Below, piece after piece: positions 22,504 through 31,630 of a DNA stretch of 64,000 nt. The stretch comes from Collybiopsis luxurians FD-317 M1 (taxonomy: Eukaryota; Basidiomycota; Agaricomycetes; Agaricales; Omphalotaceae), in the NCBI GenBank assembly GCA_000827265.1, contig KN834798.1, positions 1 to 64,000 of the forward strand, written 5' to 3'. Numbering within the stretch: the stretch's first letter is position 1; every line of letters starts with the position of its first letter. Both the position numbers and the translations under genes were made by a program. The notes below the pieces were generated by a model that worked only from the letters and a program-made list of their open reading frames with translations, did no database searches and was not told the DNA's origin.

Positions 22504-22719
22504 ATGTTTTCCACAACCAATATCCTCAGCATTATCCTAGGTGTCTTCGCTCTTAGAATATATGGCCATCTCTTTCGACATCCGCTCAGTCGATTTCCGG
22601 GACCTCTTTTGGCGAAATGCACAGTCTGGTACAGAGCCTACTATGATATCGTAGGGAAGGGTGCGTGGATAAGGCATTTACAAACCCTTCATGCTCTCTA
22701 TGGTGAGCTTCATTCAAGA
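21835..22719 (+). repeat. Left copy of an exact 885-bp direct repeat flanking an assembly gap
   Basis: Every base I compared at 21835-22719 recurs at 22740-23624 with a constant offset of 905. The copy runs to the base before the N run, and the second begins at the base after it. Real duplications rarely end precisely at a gap, so this is best read as unmerged overlap between two contigs. It contains the first P450 exon (22504-22719). Confidence 0.9.
22504..22719 (+). pseudogene. Truncated extra copy of P450 exon 1, probably an assembly artefact
   Basis: Identical to the beginning of the P450 at 23409 and cut off by the N gap. It should not be counted as a separate gene. Confidence 0.85.
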
Positions 22720-22739
22720 NNNNNNNNNNNNNNNNNNNN
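22720..22739. other. Assembly gap of 20 N
   Basis: Twenty undetermined bases between the two identical 885-bp copies. The round size suggests a placeholder for unknown length. Confidence 0.99.
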
Positions 22740-23624
22740 ATCTTTGAGTAAGCTTGATTTTCAGAAAAAATCAAGATTTTGAATTATCTTTCTCATGAGA
22801 AGTCTCAAAGGCCCTCCCAAGGGCAAACAGAGCCCGAGCGAACGCAGCGACTCGTGGAAGCCTAGCAAGGCAAGCAGCAGGTCGGGGGACGGGCGGAGAG
22901 GCAACAGATGGATGTGATATAAGACCAAGATGTGTGCAGGAGCTTGATCATAACCCATGTCCTTTTCCTGTAAAGAGGAACGAGTCGATATTAGCCTGAA
23001 CTAGGGCCTTCACCAAGTGGTCTACCAGTCAGTAGTTGCAGCGGCAGTGGCTCAAAGAACCAGGTAGATAAAAAATCTAGTATGCATAGTGTTGCTCGGG
23101 GATGTACACACGTTATACTAGTGATCGCCAATATTACTATCAAAGGCTCGGTCAAAGCGGGTTATATCTAATTGAAAAGCTTCCGTAGTGAAATCTTCCT
23201 CATGCTCAGGGCACCAACTGTGACCCTCAAGCTCAATTTTTACAGCTGAACCTCTGGGCAGCTGGTATATTGTACACCCTTTTCTCGCACTAACTTGTTT
23301 TGAAATTGAAGTCTTTACGCAATTTGTCACGTTCACGCCGCTCTACAATCCCAATGAAGACAACGTAAACTCTGCCCTGTACCCCGAAGTCCAGTCACAC
23401 TCGAAGGCATGTTTTCCACAACCAATATCCTCAGCATTATCCTAGGTGTCTTCGCTCTTAGAATATATGGCCATCTCTTTCGACATCCGCTCAGTCGATT
23501 TCCGGGACCTCTTTTGGCGAAATGCACAGTCTGGTACAGAGCCTACTATGATATCGTAGGGAAGGGTGCGTGGATAAGGCATTTACAAACCCTTCATGCT
23601 CTCTATGGTGAGCTTCATTCAAGA
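22740..23624 (+). repeat. Right copy of the exact 885-bp direct repeat
   Basis: Matches 21835-22719 throughout. It continues seamlessly into the rest of the P450 gene and is therefore the copy joined to real downstream sequence. Confidence 0.9.
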
Positions 23625-25369
23625 TTCTTGAAAAGCTCTTCCCATCCATCACGATGAAAACTAGGACCCATCATCAGAGTTGGGCCAAACGAGGTTGGTG
23701 TTCTCAAACTTCTCTAACAAAAATAATGATGGAAGCAATGAAATAAGTTGCATTTTAGTGATCCGCGTGCCCATGGTGAGATTTACGGCTCGGGATCTCG
23801 GTTCCACAAAGACCCTGTACTTTACGGTATTTTTGGGACCGCACCAACAGTGTTCAACACACTGGACCCCCAGGAAGCAGCAGCAATGAGGAACCTGCTG
23901 CTATCATATCTCTCGAGGCACGCTGTCATGCAGCGAGAAGCAGTTATTCGTGGCAAGGTGTGTAATTTGCTTGGAAATGCATCCCTTTCAATAAATGCAA
24001 TCTCTCCAGGTCCTTAAGCTCATTTCTCGACTTAAATCCTTTACTCTCGAATCTGGAAAGGTAGCCAATCTGGATCAAGCACTGCCGTCAGCTTCATTAG
24101 ATGTCTTAACCGCGCTGGTCTTCTGTCAGTCGTTCAACGTCCTTGATGCACCCATGTTCGAACATCCTTTTGTCTATCGCCGCAAACCATCTATGCTAAA
24201 TTTGTGGATTATGAAATATCTTCCCAGTCAACGCATATTTGCTCTCGGAGCTATTACGCGATTTATGAGGCGTATGAACCCAGGGGCAAGTGCGATGGAA
24301 AATCAGATTAGAATAATCACGAACGAACTTGACGTTACACGGAAGGAATTGGATACTAGTGTTCAAGCAGAGTCACGCACCGATATACCGCTATTCAATT
24401 ATCTCTTTCGGAGGATACAGGAGCTTACCACGAAACCTGGGAAGTCGGCTAAAACTTTGAGGCGATTACAGGATCTACTTGAACCTACCAGGCTTGTTGC
24501 AGAAGGTCTCAACATACGATTCGCCGGAACGGACACAGTCGCAAATGCTTGCATAGTGGGAATTCAGTACCTGCTCACTCACGAAGAGATCCTAGGGCGG
24601 TTGGTCGAAGAGCTTGGCCAGGCTTGGCCTACTGACCGTGATCTTTCCTACGAGGAGTTGGAGAAACTTCCATACCTAGTGCGTACTTCCGAAGTGAACT
24701 CGTACGGAAGTTCTCACTACCTGGGGACATTATCCAGACAGCAGTCATTAAGGAAAGTCTCCGTTTATCCCATGGAGTTGTGACTCCAATGGGGAGAGTT
24801 GTTGGACCGGAAGAAGCGGTTATTATGGGAGAACGTATTCCAGCGGGCGTAAGAGACATTTCTGAAGACTCATGATCTACTGATTAGAACTTATTGACAT
24901 TTACAGACCATTGTAGGAATGTCGGCGATATATGTGCATTTGAATTCTGAGCTCTTTCCGGAAGCAACGAGATTTGATCCTGAGAGATGGTTGAACCGTC
25001 CTTCGAGAACCGAGACTACCACGGAGATTAATTCTGACAAGTATCTTGTAAGCTTCGGTCGAGGACCACGAAGCTGTGTAGGCTTTCAGTAAGCTCCTCT
25101 ACGCTTCTCGCGTCCGATGAGGCGTACTATTTTTTTTTCTTTTTAGTCTTGCCTGGTGTGAACTCTATCTGATATTTGGATACCTCTTTCGAAAGCTGGA
25201 ACTTGAACTTGCAAATGAGCAAGACCCCGAGTAAGCACTATATCATTTGTTGTGTTCGAGAATAATCTCAACGGCGGTCTTTAGTGGTCACCTTGATTTC
25301 GACGATTCCTTTACCCCGGTATTTAACGGATGTCCACCGCTTGTCTTCGTTAAGGAAAGAGACTTGTAA
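23409..25369 (+). CDS. Cytochrome P450 monooxygenase (trichodiene-oxygenase-like)
   Basis: A second heme monooxygenase, unrelated in subfamily to the one at 2591. The ATG at 23409 starts a membrane helix (NILSIILGVFALRIYG) and the hinge RHPLSRFPGPLLAKCT. Exons then give GPIIRVGPNE/LHFSDPRAHGEIYG, a long central exon (about 24010-24680) with the I-helix FAGTDTVANA, the K-helix ExxR (AVIKESLRLSHG), VTPMGRVVG, FDPERWLN and the heme loop SFGRGPRSCVGFQ with the ligand Cys. It ends PLVFVKERDL at 25369. The length of roughly 500 residues is normal and no break is visible. The pattern resembles trichodiene oxygenase and related CYPs of secondary metabolism. The substrate is not predictable. It is divergent from NTO1. 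Confidence 0.87.
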
Positions 25370-26216
25370 TTGTTGATTGTATCCTGATTACGAATTCCCC
25401 CTGGAGGGAGGCTTCAGAGCACTTCATTACTATATGGCAGCGCACGTCTGAATTCATGACGAGTCTAATTTCCGTTCGATACAAAGGGAAGTCAAAGCCA
25501 AGAAACATTAATAAATTATATGAACGTTGCTCGCGCGACACTCTGAAATTTGAATTGCGGTAAATCTTGGTAAATCCTTAAAGTGAATGTGTTTACTGAC
25601 TCTTATATTACTTTCTGTACCGGACCTTAAGAGCATCCGTCAGAACCGGTGAATACTTATATACGGGTTCGCCCACCACAGTCAAGGCAGATTTTGTACG
25701 TTCCTCAGGAAAGCCGGTGGGTCGGGGTAGATTATTCGCATCATTTGAATTTTCCAGAGTCATCCTCGATAGAAGACCTTGAACCATGTGGATGCCATCC
25801 GAATTGTTCTTTTCTACCGCTACAGCTTGGTCCTTTGATTTGAGGAAGCTGTCAGAGTCTAACTCTTAATGTCTAACTCCGTTATACAGTATCGGCCGAA
25901 TGGTGGCGGAGATAGAATGGAAGATGCCGCATATCTCCTTAAGGGAAAGAATTAGCTAAGCCTCAAAAAGGGTCCATCAACTCGAACATTGGGTTTCCTA
26001 TTCACCTTGATATTCTCTCTCTTTACTGGCTAGGACATTACGTGTCCTTGTCATTCTGCAGTGCGAGTATATATTCAACATACGAGTCGCCAGACACTGA
26101 CTGACAAGTTCCTGTAGTCTTGTTTCAACTCCTAACCGCCGCCAGTCATTCTTTTTTGGATCCTTCAAATTCAATCTCAATTCTTCACCTCTTTTCTCCA
26201 CTTTTCGTATTATAAA
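25370..26216. other. Intergenic, promoter of the MGRALYS gene at its right end
   Basis: No supported gene over about 850 bases. A TATA-like AGTATATATT lies near 26066-26075, some 140 bp before the ATG at 26217. The left part is the 3' flank of the P450. Confidence 0.4.
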
Positions 26217-27299
26217 ATGGGTCGCGCTCTCTACTCAATGACATACGCCCCAGTAATCCGTGAACCTTCGCCTTCACCATACGAAAAATGGAGCATCAGC
26301 AACCCTTTCGACCCAGATTCGGAAGAGTTCTTCGAAGGAGCTCAATATGAAGCCTTTTTGCCAGATCCTATCCCACCTACCGACAGCGCCCAAAACGATG
26401 AGTTACCCAGGATGGTCATTAGCACGACACGTATCACGACTACGCGCGACGCAGATTCACCAACAGTACCGCCAGCTCATCCCAATCCCATGATTCTCGA
26501 CTCAGTCCCTCATGACTCTCCCGAAGCCGACTCGCCTTCTTCTCCTCCACGAAGCCTGAATGAGGATACAGAACCGTCTAGACCAACACTCAGTCCCATG
26601 GCAGGGGACTCTGACGCTGAGGACCCAATTCGAATCCTCGCAGATTTTGTCTCTGAATACAGAAATATGAGAAGAAATGGGGGCCCACGACCAAACCTTC
26701 TCTTGTCCGAAATTTTAAGACAGGTCGATGGAGAACTACGCCGGGAGCAAAGGCAACAAACTACAGAACGGCCTCAGCGGTACCTTCCTCCTCTCGACTA
26801 CTCATCTGATTCCGCTTCTCTCTCCTCCCGCTCCGAATCGCCTACCTCGCCCATCTTTTTCCCTGCCCCACCGTCTCCTCCACCGATGTCGAGAGAAGCA
26901 AATGCCATTTCCCTCATCACAGACTCCCTTCCTGAACCTCAGTTTCCTTTAGATGAAGATTTGGAGCGGATTGAACAAGATTTGCGGGTCTTGGATGAAC
27001 CTGAAGAGGACGAGTCTCTTTCAGCACCGTCTGAAGTCACAGAGTCTGCGCCCACTTCCACCATTAATCCAATCCCAATTTCAATCCCGCGAACTTCTGC
27101 TCGTGCTCCTCTTTACGTCCACAGGGGTACCCCTGGCAGCTTTGGGTATGACATTGGATTGGACATGTCTCCTCCTCCGTCTGTCTCGCCAAGATTGTAC
27201 AACTGGTCCCGGGCGGGGTCAGAATCGCACCCTCGTTTTTCTTCCGGTTCGTTCACCCGGCGTTCCTATATTCCAGTTACTGAAGGCAGAAGGATTTAA
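26217..27299 (+). CDS. MG[R/Q]xL[Y/W]S family protein, intronless, 360 aa
   Basis: A single long frame starting MGRALYSMTYAP. It carries EKW at residues 23-25, PFDPDS at 30-35 and FF at 38-39. The gene at 45353 has all three at the same residue numbers, so the first 40 residues align without gaps. The remainder is low-complexity, rich in Ser, Pro, Asp and Glu. It contains a charged helix (DFVSEYRNMRR; LLLSEILRQVDGELRREQRQ) around residues 142-180, an acidic helix near 240-262 and an Arg/Ser C-terminus. No known domain, signal peptide or membrane segment is present. The function is unknown. Positional conservation of the N-terminal block against a freely diverging tail suggests a short functional module attached to a disordered tail. 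Confidence 0.75.
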   Translation: MGRALYSMTYAPVIREPSPSPYEKWSISNPFDPDSEEFFEGAQYEAFLPDPIPPTDSAQNDELPRMVISTTRITTTRDADSPTVPPAHPNPMILDSVPHDSPEADSPSSPPRSLNEDTEPSRPTLSPMAGDSDAEDPIRILADFVSEYRNMRRNGGPRPNLLLSEILRQVDGELRREQRQQTTERPQRYLPPLDYSSDSASLSSRSESPTSPIFFPAPPSPPPMSREANAISLITDSLPEPQFPLDEDLERIEQDLRVLDEPEEDESLSAPSEVTESAPTSTINPIPISIPRTSARAPLYVHRGTPGSFGYDIGLDMSPPPSVSPRLYNWSRAGSESHPRFSSGSFTRRSYIPVTEGRRI

Positions 27300-27983
27300 C
27301 AAAAATGGTTTCAAAATTTTTCACCAGCAGCTTTTACCTTACCAAGGAGATCGGTCATTTAAAATTTTCAGTTTTTCAGCGAGATGAACTGTTGCATACT
27401 CTATGTATTCTATACATTATTACTTACTGTTTCTCTCCTTGCAATATGTAGTCTCATCGGCATTATCTCTTTTCTTCCGCCATTTTATCTTCTTGTATGT
27501 GCTTCATCATTATGCATCACTCCTTCCTGGGCTACCTTAGTGTTCAAATAGCTTATGTATTTATTACCGAGCTATACATAAACTTGTTGATACTCTCGTC
27601 CATCCTTGTTGTGCCGATCCTCTGTTGTAACTTGTTTTAGCTGACGGCCGCTTTGCAACTTGGCGAGCATTGACGTTTCTGCGGTGAGTCTCCCTCTCCG
27701 ACATCATGATACTTATAGCTAATTGATTTCAGTCGCTCTCAAAATCCAAAACACAACTCGAAATATTGGTTCGCAGTGATTGGGAAATATGAAAATCGTT
27801 ATTGTCCATTGGCTCTTTGCCGTGCATTGTTCGTTTCTGGCAGGTGCATAAAAGAGGGTAGGCTGTTTTCCCTTTCGAAATCCTTGATATTCGTTACTCA
27901 ATTAGCAACCAGTTGCCACTCCCAGAATCAATCTAGGCACCCTATAAGACGACCGCACAAGACTCTCATCATACACACATACC
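27300..27983. other. Intergenic with TATA element before the MGQPLYS gene
   Basis: About 680 bases without a supported gene. CCTATAAGAC at 27941-27950 lies 34 bp before the ATG at 27984 and may act as a TATA element, which would leave a very short 5'UTR. Confidence 0.4.
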
Positions 27984-28531
27984 ATGGGTCAACCTCTATA
28001 TTCCGCTCAACTGGCCCCCGTCGCCTTTGACGAGGAGAATGATCGTGAACGAGGAACGGTCGAAACCACTGCTGCTGCGGAAGAGGCGGAGGACCAACGT
28101 GATGACGTTGGCGTCGAGCCGACGTTCGAGGCTCCGCATTCAGCTATTCGCGGGGCCGAAACGAGAGAAGGGCAGCATGGGTACCGACGTCCGCATATGA
28201 GCGTCCGCTCGTCGAGTATCCTGTCTCCAACCTCCGAACGCGGACTCATTTGATGTCCAGTAGCGGGGAAGAGGGAGAGGAGGAGGAAGAGGAGGATAGA
28301 GAAGACGCCTCCGGACCTCCCTGTCCTTGGCATACCAATGACAGTTCCGATGATGATGGCACGGTCGTGGATCGTGAGCTGGTCTGTGTATTTTCAGATC
28401 AAGAAGAGGAACAAGATGACTATGACCAGTTGTAGTCAGAACACGATGATGAAGATGAGCTGGAATCTTGTTCGGACGACGGAGACGTAGGATATCGAGG
28501 AGGACGAGGGGCAGGAAGAGGGGGGATATAA
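27984..28531 (+). pseudogene. MG[R/Q]xL[Y/W]S family member, apparently broken
   Basis: Begins MGQPLYSAQLAPVAF, clearly the family signature, then 89 codons to a TGA at 28251-28253. A second frame, shifted by two, starts with an ATG overlapping that stop. It runs as a strongly acidic, Ser-rich sequence (GEEGEEEEEEDRED, then SDQEEEQDDYDQL) to a TAG at 28433-28435. The acidic composition continues past the TAG to a TAA near 28529-28531. This pattern fits one longer acidic protein interrupted by a frameshift and a nonsense codon. Alternatively the 89-residue product is genuine and the downstream acidic frame is incidental. No introns with good borders rescue the frame. Confidence 0.5.
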
Positions 28532-28985
28532 TTTCGCAAGAGAGAGAGGAAGATGCTGACTTTGAAGGAGGTACGATGGACGATGTTTCACGTCTCTGGT
28601 GGTCAATACTCGAGTATTAGAGAGGCCTGGGATTTCATACTTACGCCCTTTCTACAACCGGTAAGTACGAGTCTGTATGGACGCTGGACGCTGAACTTTA
28701 CCCATGATGTTCGCCACAACATTCAAGTTAAGTTTTTCTTTAGTCGTGTATTCCGCCTTTATTTTGCCTTGCCTCCTTTTGACAACCGTCGTTAGACATA
28801 TTCCTTTCCATTCCCTCAAACAATAAGTATTACACTTCCACATAATACAGCATGACCGTCGTTCTTTTGAACCCCACTGAGCTCGCCACATTCTGATACC
28901 GAGCTACGTATAAGAGCTCGAACGACTTCTGGCCAAGCTATATCTTACAATCCTGCTCAACTGCATCTGTACAGTGTACGCACAG
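28532..28985. other. Short intergenic stretch
   Basis: No gene supported. A frame at 28553-28795 shows no recognisable features. Confidence 0.35.
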
Positions 28986-29657
28986 ATGGTCATTTTTAGG
29001 CAACTTGTTGGCCTCGAAGGGAAAGCCGTTTTGTCCCCTACCGACGATGGGATGTTTCTCCCTTCCGATAGTAACTCGCAAATCGAGGACCGGAATACGG
29101 CTAAATCTCAAGTCCTACATCACCAGGATCTGATGATACAATCTCAGCTCGAGCGTGAGGAAGGAATATCTTTTCCCACCGAGCATACAAGTAACCTCAT
29201 ACTGGGACGAGCTTGCTCGGACCCGGGATCGTGGGATCTCGCTGCTTCGGAATTCTCGGCCTCGTCTTCACTTGGTCCGCTAAGGATGGATGAGCGGGAA
29301 GAGCAAATGAGAGAAACATGGTTAGGCGACGAGCAAAGATATACCCTTAGTCCAGAGCCGATAGTTGAGGCTTACCGGAATTCGAGTTTGGATGCCGATT
29401 GTCCTTCAAACTGCCTCTGGTGTCCCACCAATTCCATTCCTCTCGCTGACTCGAAACATTTTCCTGACACAGAGCACTTAACGGAGAAAAGTATGGGCTC
29501 GGACAAGACAACAGCTCTTCAACCCACGGGACCACAAGTTTCAAAGAATTCGAAGCAAGCATGGTTAGAGGCGATGAAATATCGATCCCATCGGGCCTCC
29601 GGAGGAAAATGTAGCACTGACGGAGAATCGCGTTTCAAGACCATTGACCTCAAATAA
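28986..29657 (+). CDS. Hypothetical protein, about 223 aa
   Basis: An open frame from the ATG at 28986 to the TAA at 29657. An AG dinucleotide ends just before this ATG (GCACAG|ATG), so it could also be an internal exon of a longer gene. The translation is rich in Ser, Glu and Asp, with DEREEQMRETWLGDEQRY near residue 100, a CxxNCLWC cysteine cluster near 142-150 and NSKQAWLEAMKYRSHRASGG towards the C-terminus. I do not recognise the family. It lies next to two MG[R/Q]xL[Y/W]S genes and shares their low-complexity style but not their N-terminus. Confidence 0.45.
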   Translation: MVIFRQLVGLEGKAVLSPTDDGMFLPSDSNSQIEDRNTAKSQVLHHQDLMIQSQLEREEGISFPTEHTSNLILGRACSDPGSWDLAASEFSASSSLGPLRMDEREEQMRETWLGDEQRYTLSPEPIVEAYRNSSLDADCPSNCLWCPTNSIPLADSKHFPDTEHLTEKSMGSDKTTALQPTGPQVSKNSKQAWLEAMKYRSHRASGGKCSTDGESRFKTIDLK

Positions 29658-29821
29658 CAGCACGGAATAGAGATTGCGAAAATATTCTCGGCTAGTGGAC
29701 AGACACGCAGTATAGACCCTGTCTTTGAAATAATTTTTGAGACGAAGATTTATATATGGGCGATGGTTAAGCTAGAGCGCTTGTATTGGCGCCCTATTCT
29801 TTGTCTGCTCCTCCATCTTCA

Positions 29822-31630
29822 CTATATCGGACTGAAGATAAAAGTAAAAATCATTCCGAGTTTCACTGTCTCCAGTTTCCACCCAGCTTCTTGTCCCAGT
29901 TTCTTGAAATCATCTAGTGTTCTTTCTTTGCCATTGAACAACAACAGCATCTGGTAAATCTATCAGCGTGCATATTCTGGAACAAGCGGCAACGAATGCC
30001 TTACGCCCAAATCCAACGAAGTGTTATTGCCTTCCCCAGCTATACCGAAGTTCGCAAGCAATGGATACGGGGCCTTTGGAAGGGGATAATCGTGTAAGGA
30101 CGGTTCTTCACAAGTGTGTCGAGCTAGAGATTCAAATATAATTAATCTGGAAGATGGTCCTGCTGCGGCGCGTAAGTTCGACAGAATTTTACGAGCATCT
30201 TTATCTTCCCAGTCATGCGTTATCAAACGGAGGAAGTATACGGCGGCATTCTTGATTGGTTGTGCATCGAAAAAATTGTGTCCTAAAGTATCCAGTGAGC
30301 TTTGCGTCCGATAAGCTTTTTGGATGGATTGTGCTCACCTTGTAATGTTACTTGACCGCTTTCCAGAGCCTTGAGGTCGTTTTGGATCCAGTACTAAAAG
30401 AATTGGAGATATCGGGGAGGGATTGAGTAAAAGTTGCTTACTTCCTTAGCTGATGGCATGAGTTTCTCAAGATCTTGTACGACGTATCGGAGATTTGGAA
30501 ACGCCTTCTTTAACGTGAGCGTCACTGTTCCGACACTTCCTCCAACATCAACTACCACATCGCCGGACTTCAAAGTGTTTCCATCGATGCCTTGGTGCGA
30601 GATTTGTCTAGCAACTTCATTCGTGGTTTCAAGGACTCAAGGCTTACCATTGATAAAGATATTTGGCGGGAACATTTCCCCATTGGCCTTCATTCCGACT
30701 GTGAACCGGCGCAACCGCCACTCATTTTGAGGCTCCTCGAACCAATCCCACAACTTCTTTTCAGTGTTGTACGCAATATTAAACGGAGTGGATGCTTCTT
30801 CTGGATTCTGTAGGTACGATGTAAAGTGCACTGAGCTCGTCAGTAGCACATCAGTCCTGCAGGGCACAGATATCAGTCAAGCTCTAGGATGGCAGGAAGT
30901 CTCGATATTACGCCATGTGTATAAAGGAAGTAAACGGAGAATTGTCGAATCTTGCCAACGGACTGCGTGAATGTATTTAAGATTTTCTATCCGGCCAAAT
31001 CGTGTCCAAAAGGTTTCTGTACTCACTCTGCTTTTATCTCCTCGACCGATTTACCTTTCGACAACAAGGACGAATTCCGATTGTGTGTAAATACATCTGG
31101 GGTAATCTCTCGGAATATATGGCGGGTCGCCAGATACCGGAGGACTCTTGCTGATTTCCGAATTAAACTAATACTTGGTGAAGCAGAAAGAATGAATTCC
31201 CCACCTAGGTAGGACTCCTCTACTCCTGTGGCAACAGAAATCTCTCGAACATGAAGTCCCTGTCGCTCAGAGGTCATTGATCCACGTTCTCTTTATCGGC
31301 AACCAAACTTACCTGAGGACCCGCCTCTTGAAGGATCTCTGGTATGTTTACGTCAATAATGACTCCCAATGTCGCAGGCTTCATCATCGACGGTGCCGCA
31401 TCCTGCAAAAAATCTGTAGGAGGCTGTACTGTCGCGATGAGCTGGGCAGCAGCAGCCACAATCAGCTGTCGAGCTCTGACTAGAGCGGGATCGAATTCAA
31501 GCTCTGGACTCTTTGCAGCCCACGGCTCTTCTAGGGAGGGAAATTCGGTATGATTTGTGGCATACAAGGACAGTAGGGTGCTGGTTTCAGTGGAGATAAT
31601 ATTTACTAGAGCTTTCAGAGCCTCAGCCAT
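29822..31630 (-). CDS. SAM-dependent O-methyltransferase (COMT-like, family 2)
   Basis: Predicted to transfer a methyl group from S-adenosylmethionine to a hydroxyl of a small aromatic or polyketide substrate in the cytosol. The ATG at 31630 starts MAEALKALVNIISTETSTL. An N-terminal dimerisation region with a winged-helix-like part follows (LHVREISVATGVEESYLGRI-type, RHIFREITPDVF). Next come a central exon (WDWFEEPQNEWRLRRFTVGM), the SAM-binding motif I (VVVDVGGSVGTVTLTLKKAF), VVQDLEKLMPSA, the helix LRLITHDWEDKDARKILSNL, and a last exon reading MLLFNGKERTLDDFKKLG to the stop at 29822. Splicing at every junction keeps the frame, and roughly 480 residues is normal for the fungal family. A P450 lies 4.5 kb away, but unrelated genes intervene. 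Confidence 0.85.

Noticed and set aside
22504..22782. A separate P450 gene starting at 22504
   Set aside because: It is the exact first copy of the 885-bp repeat, cut by the N gap. Counting it would double one gene.
23409..31630. A secondary-metabolite cluster built on the P450 and the O-methyltransferase
   Set aside because: No backbone synthase, transporter or regulator lies between them, and disordered family genes intervene. Proximity alone is not enough.
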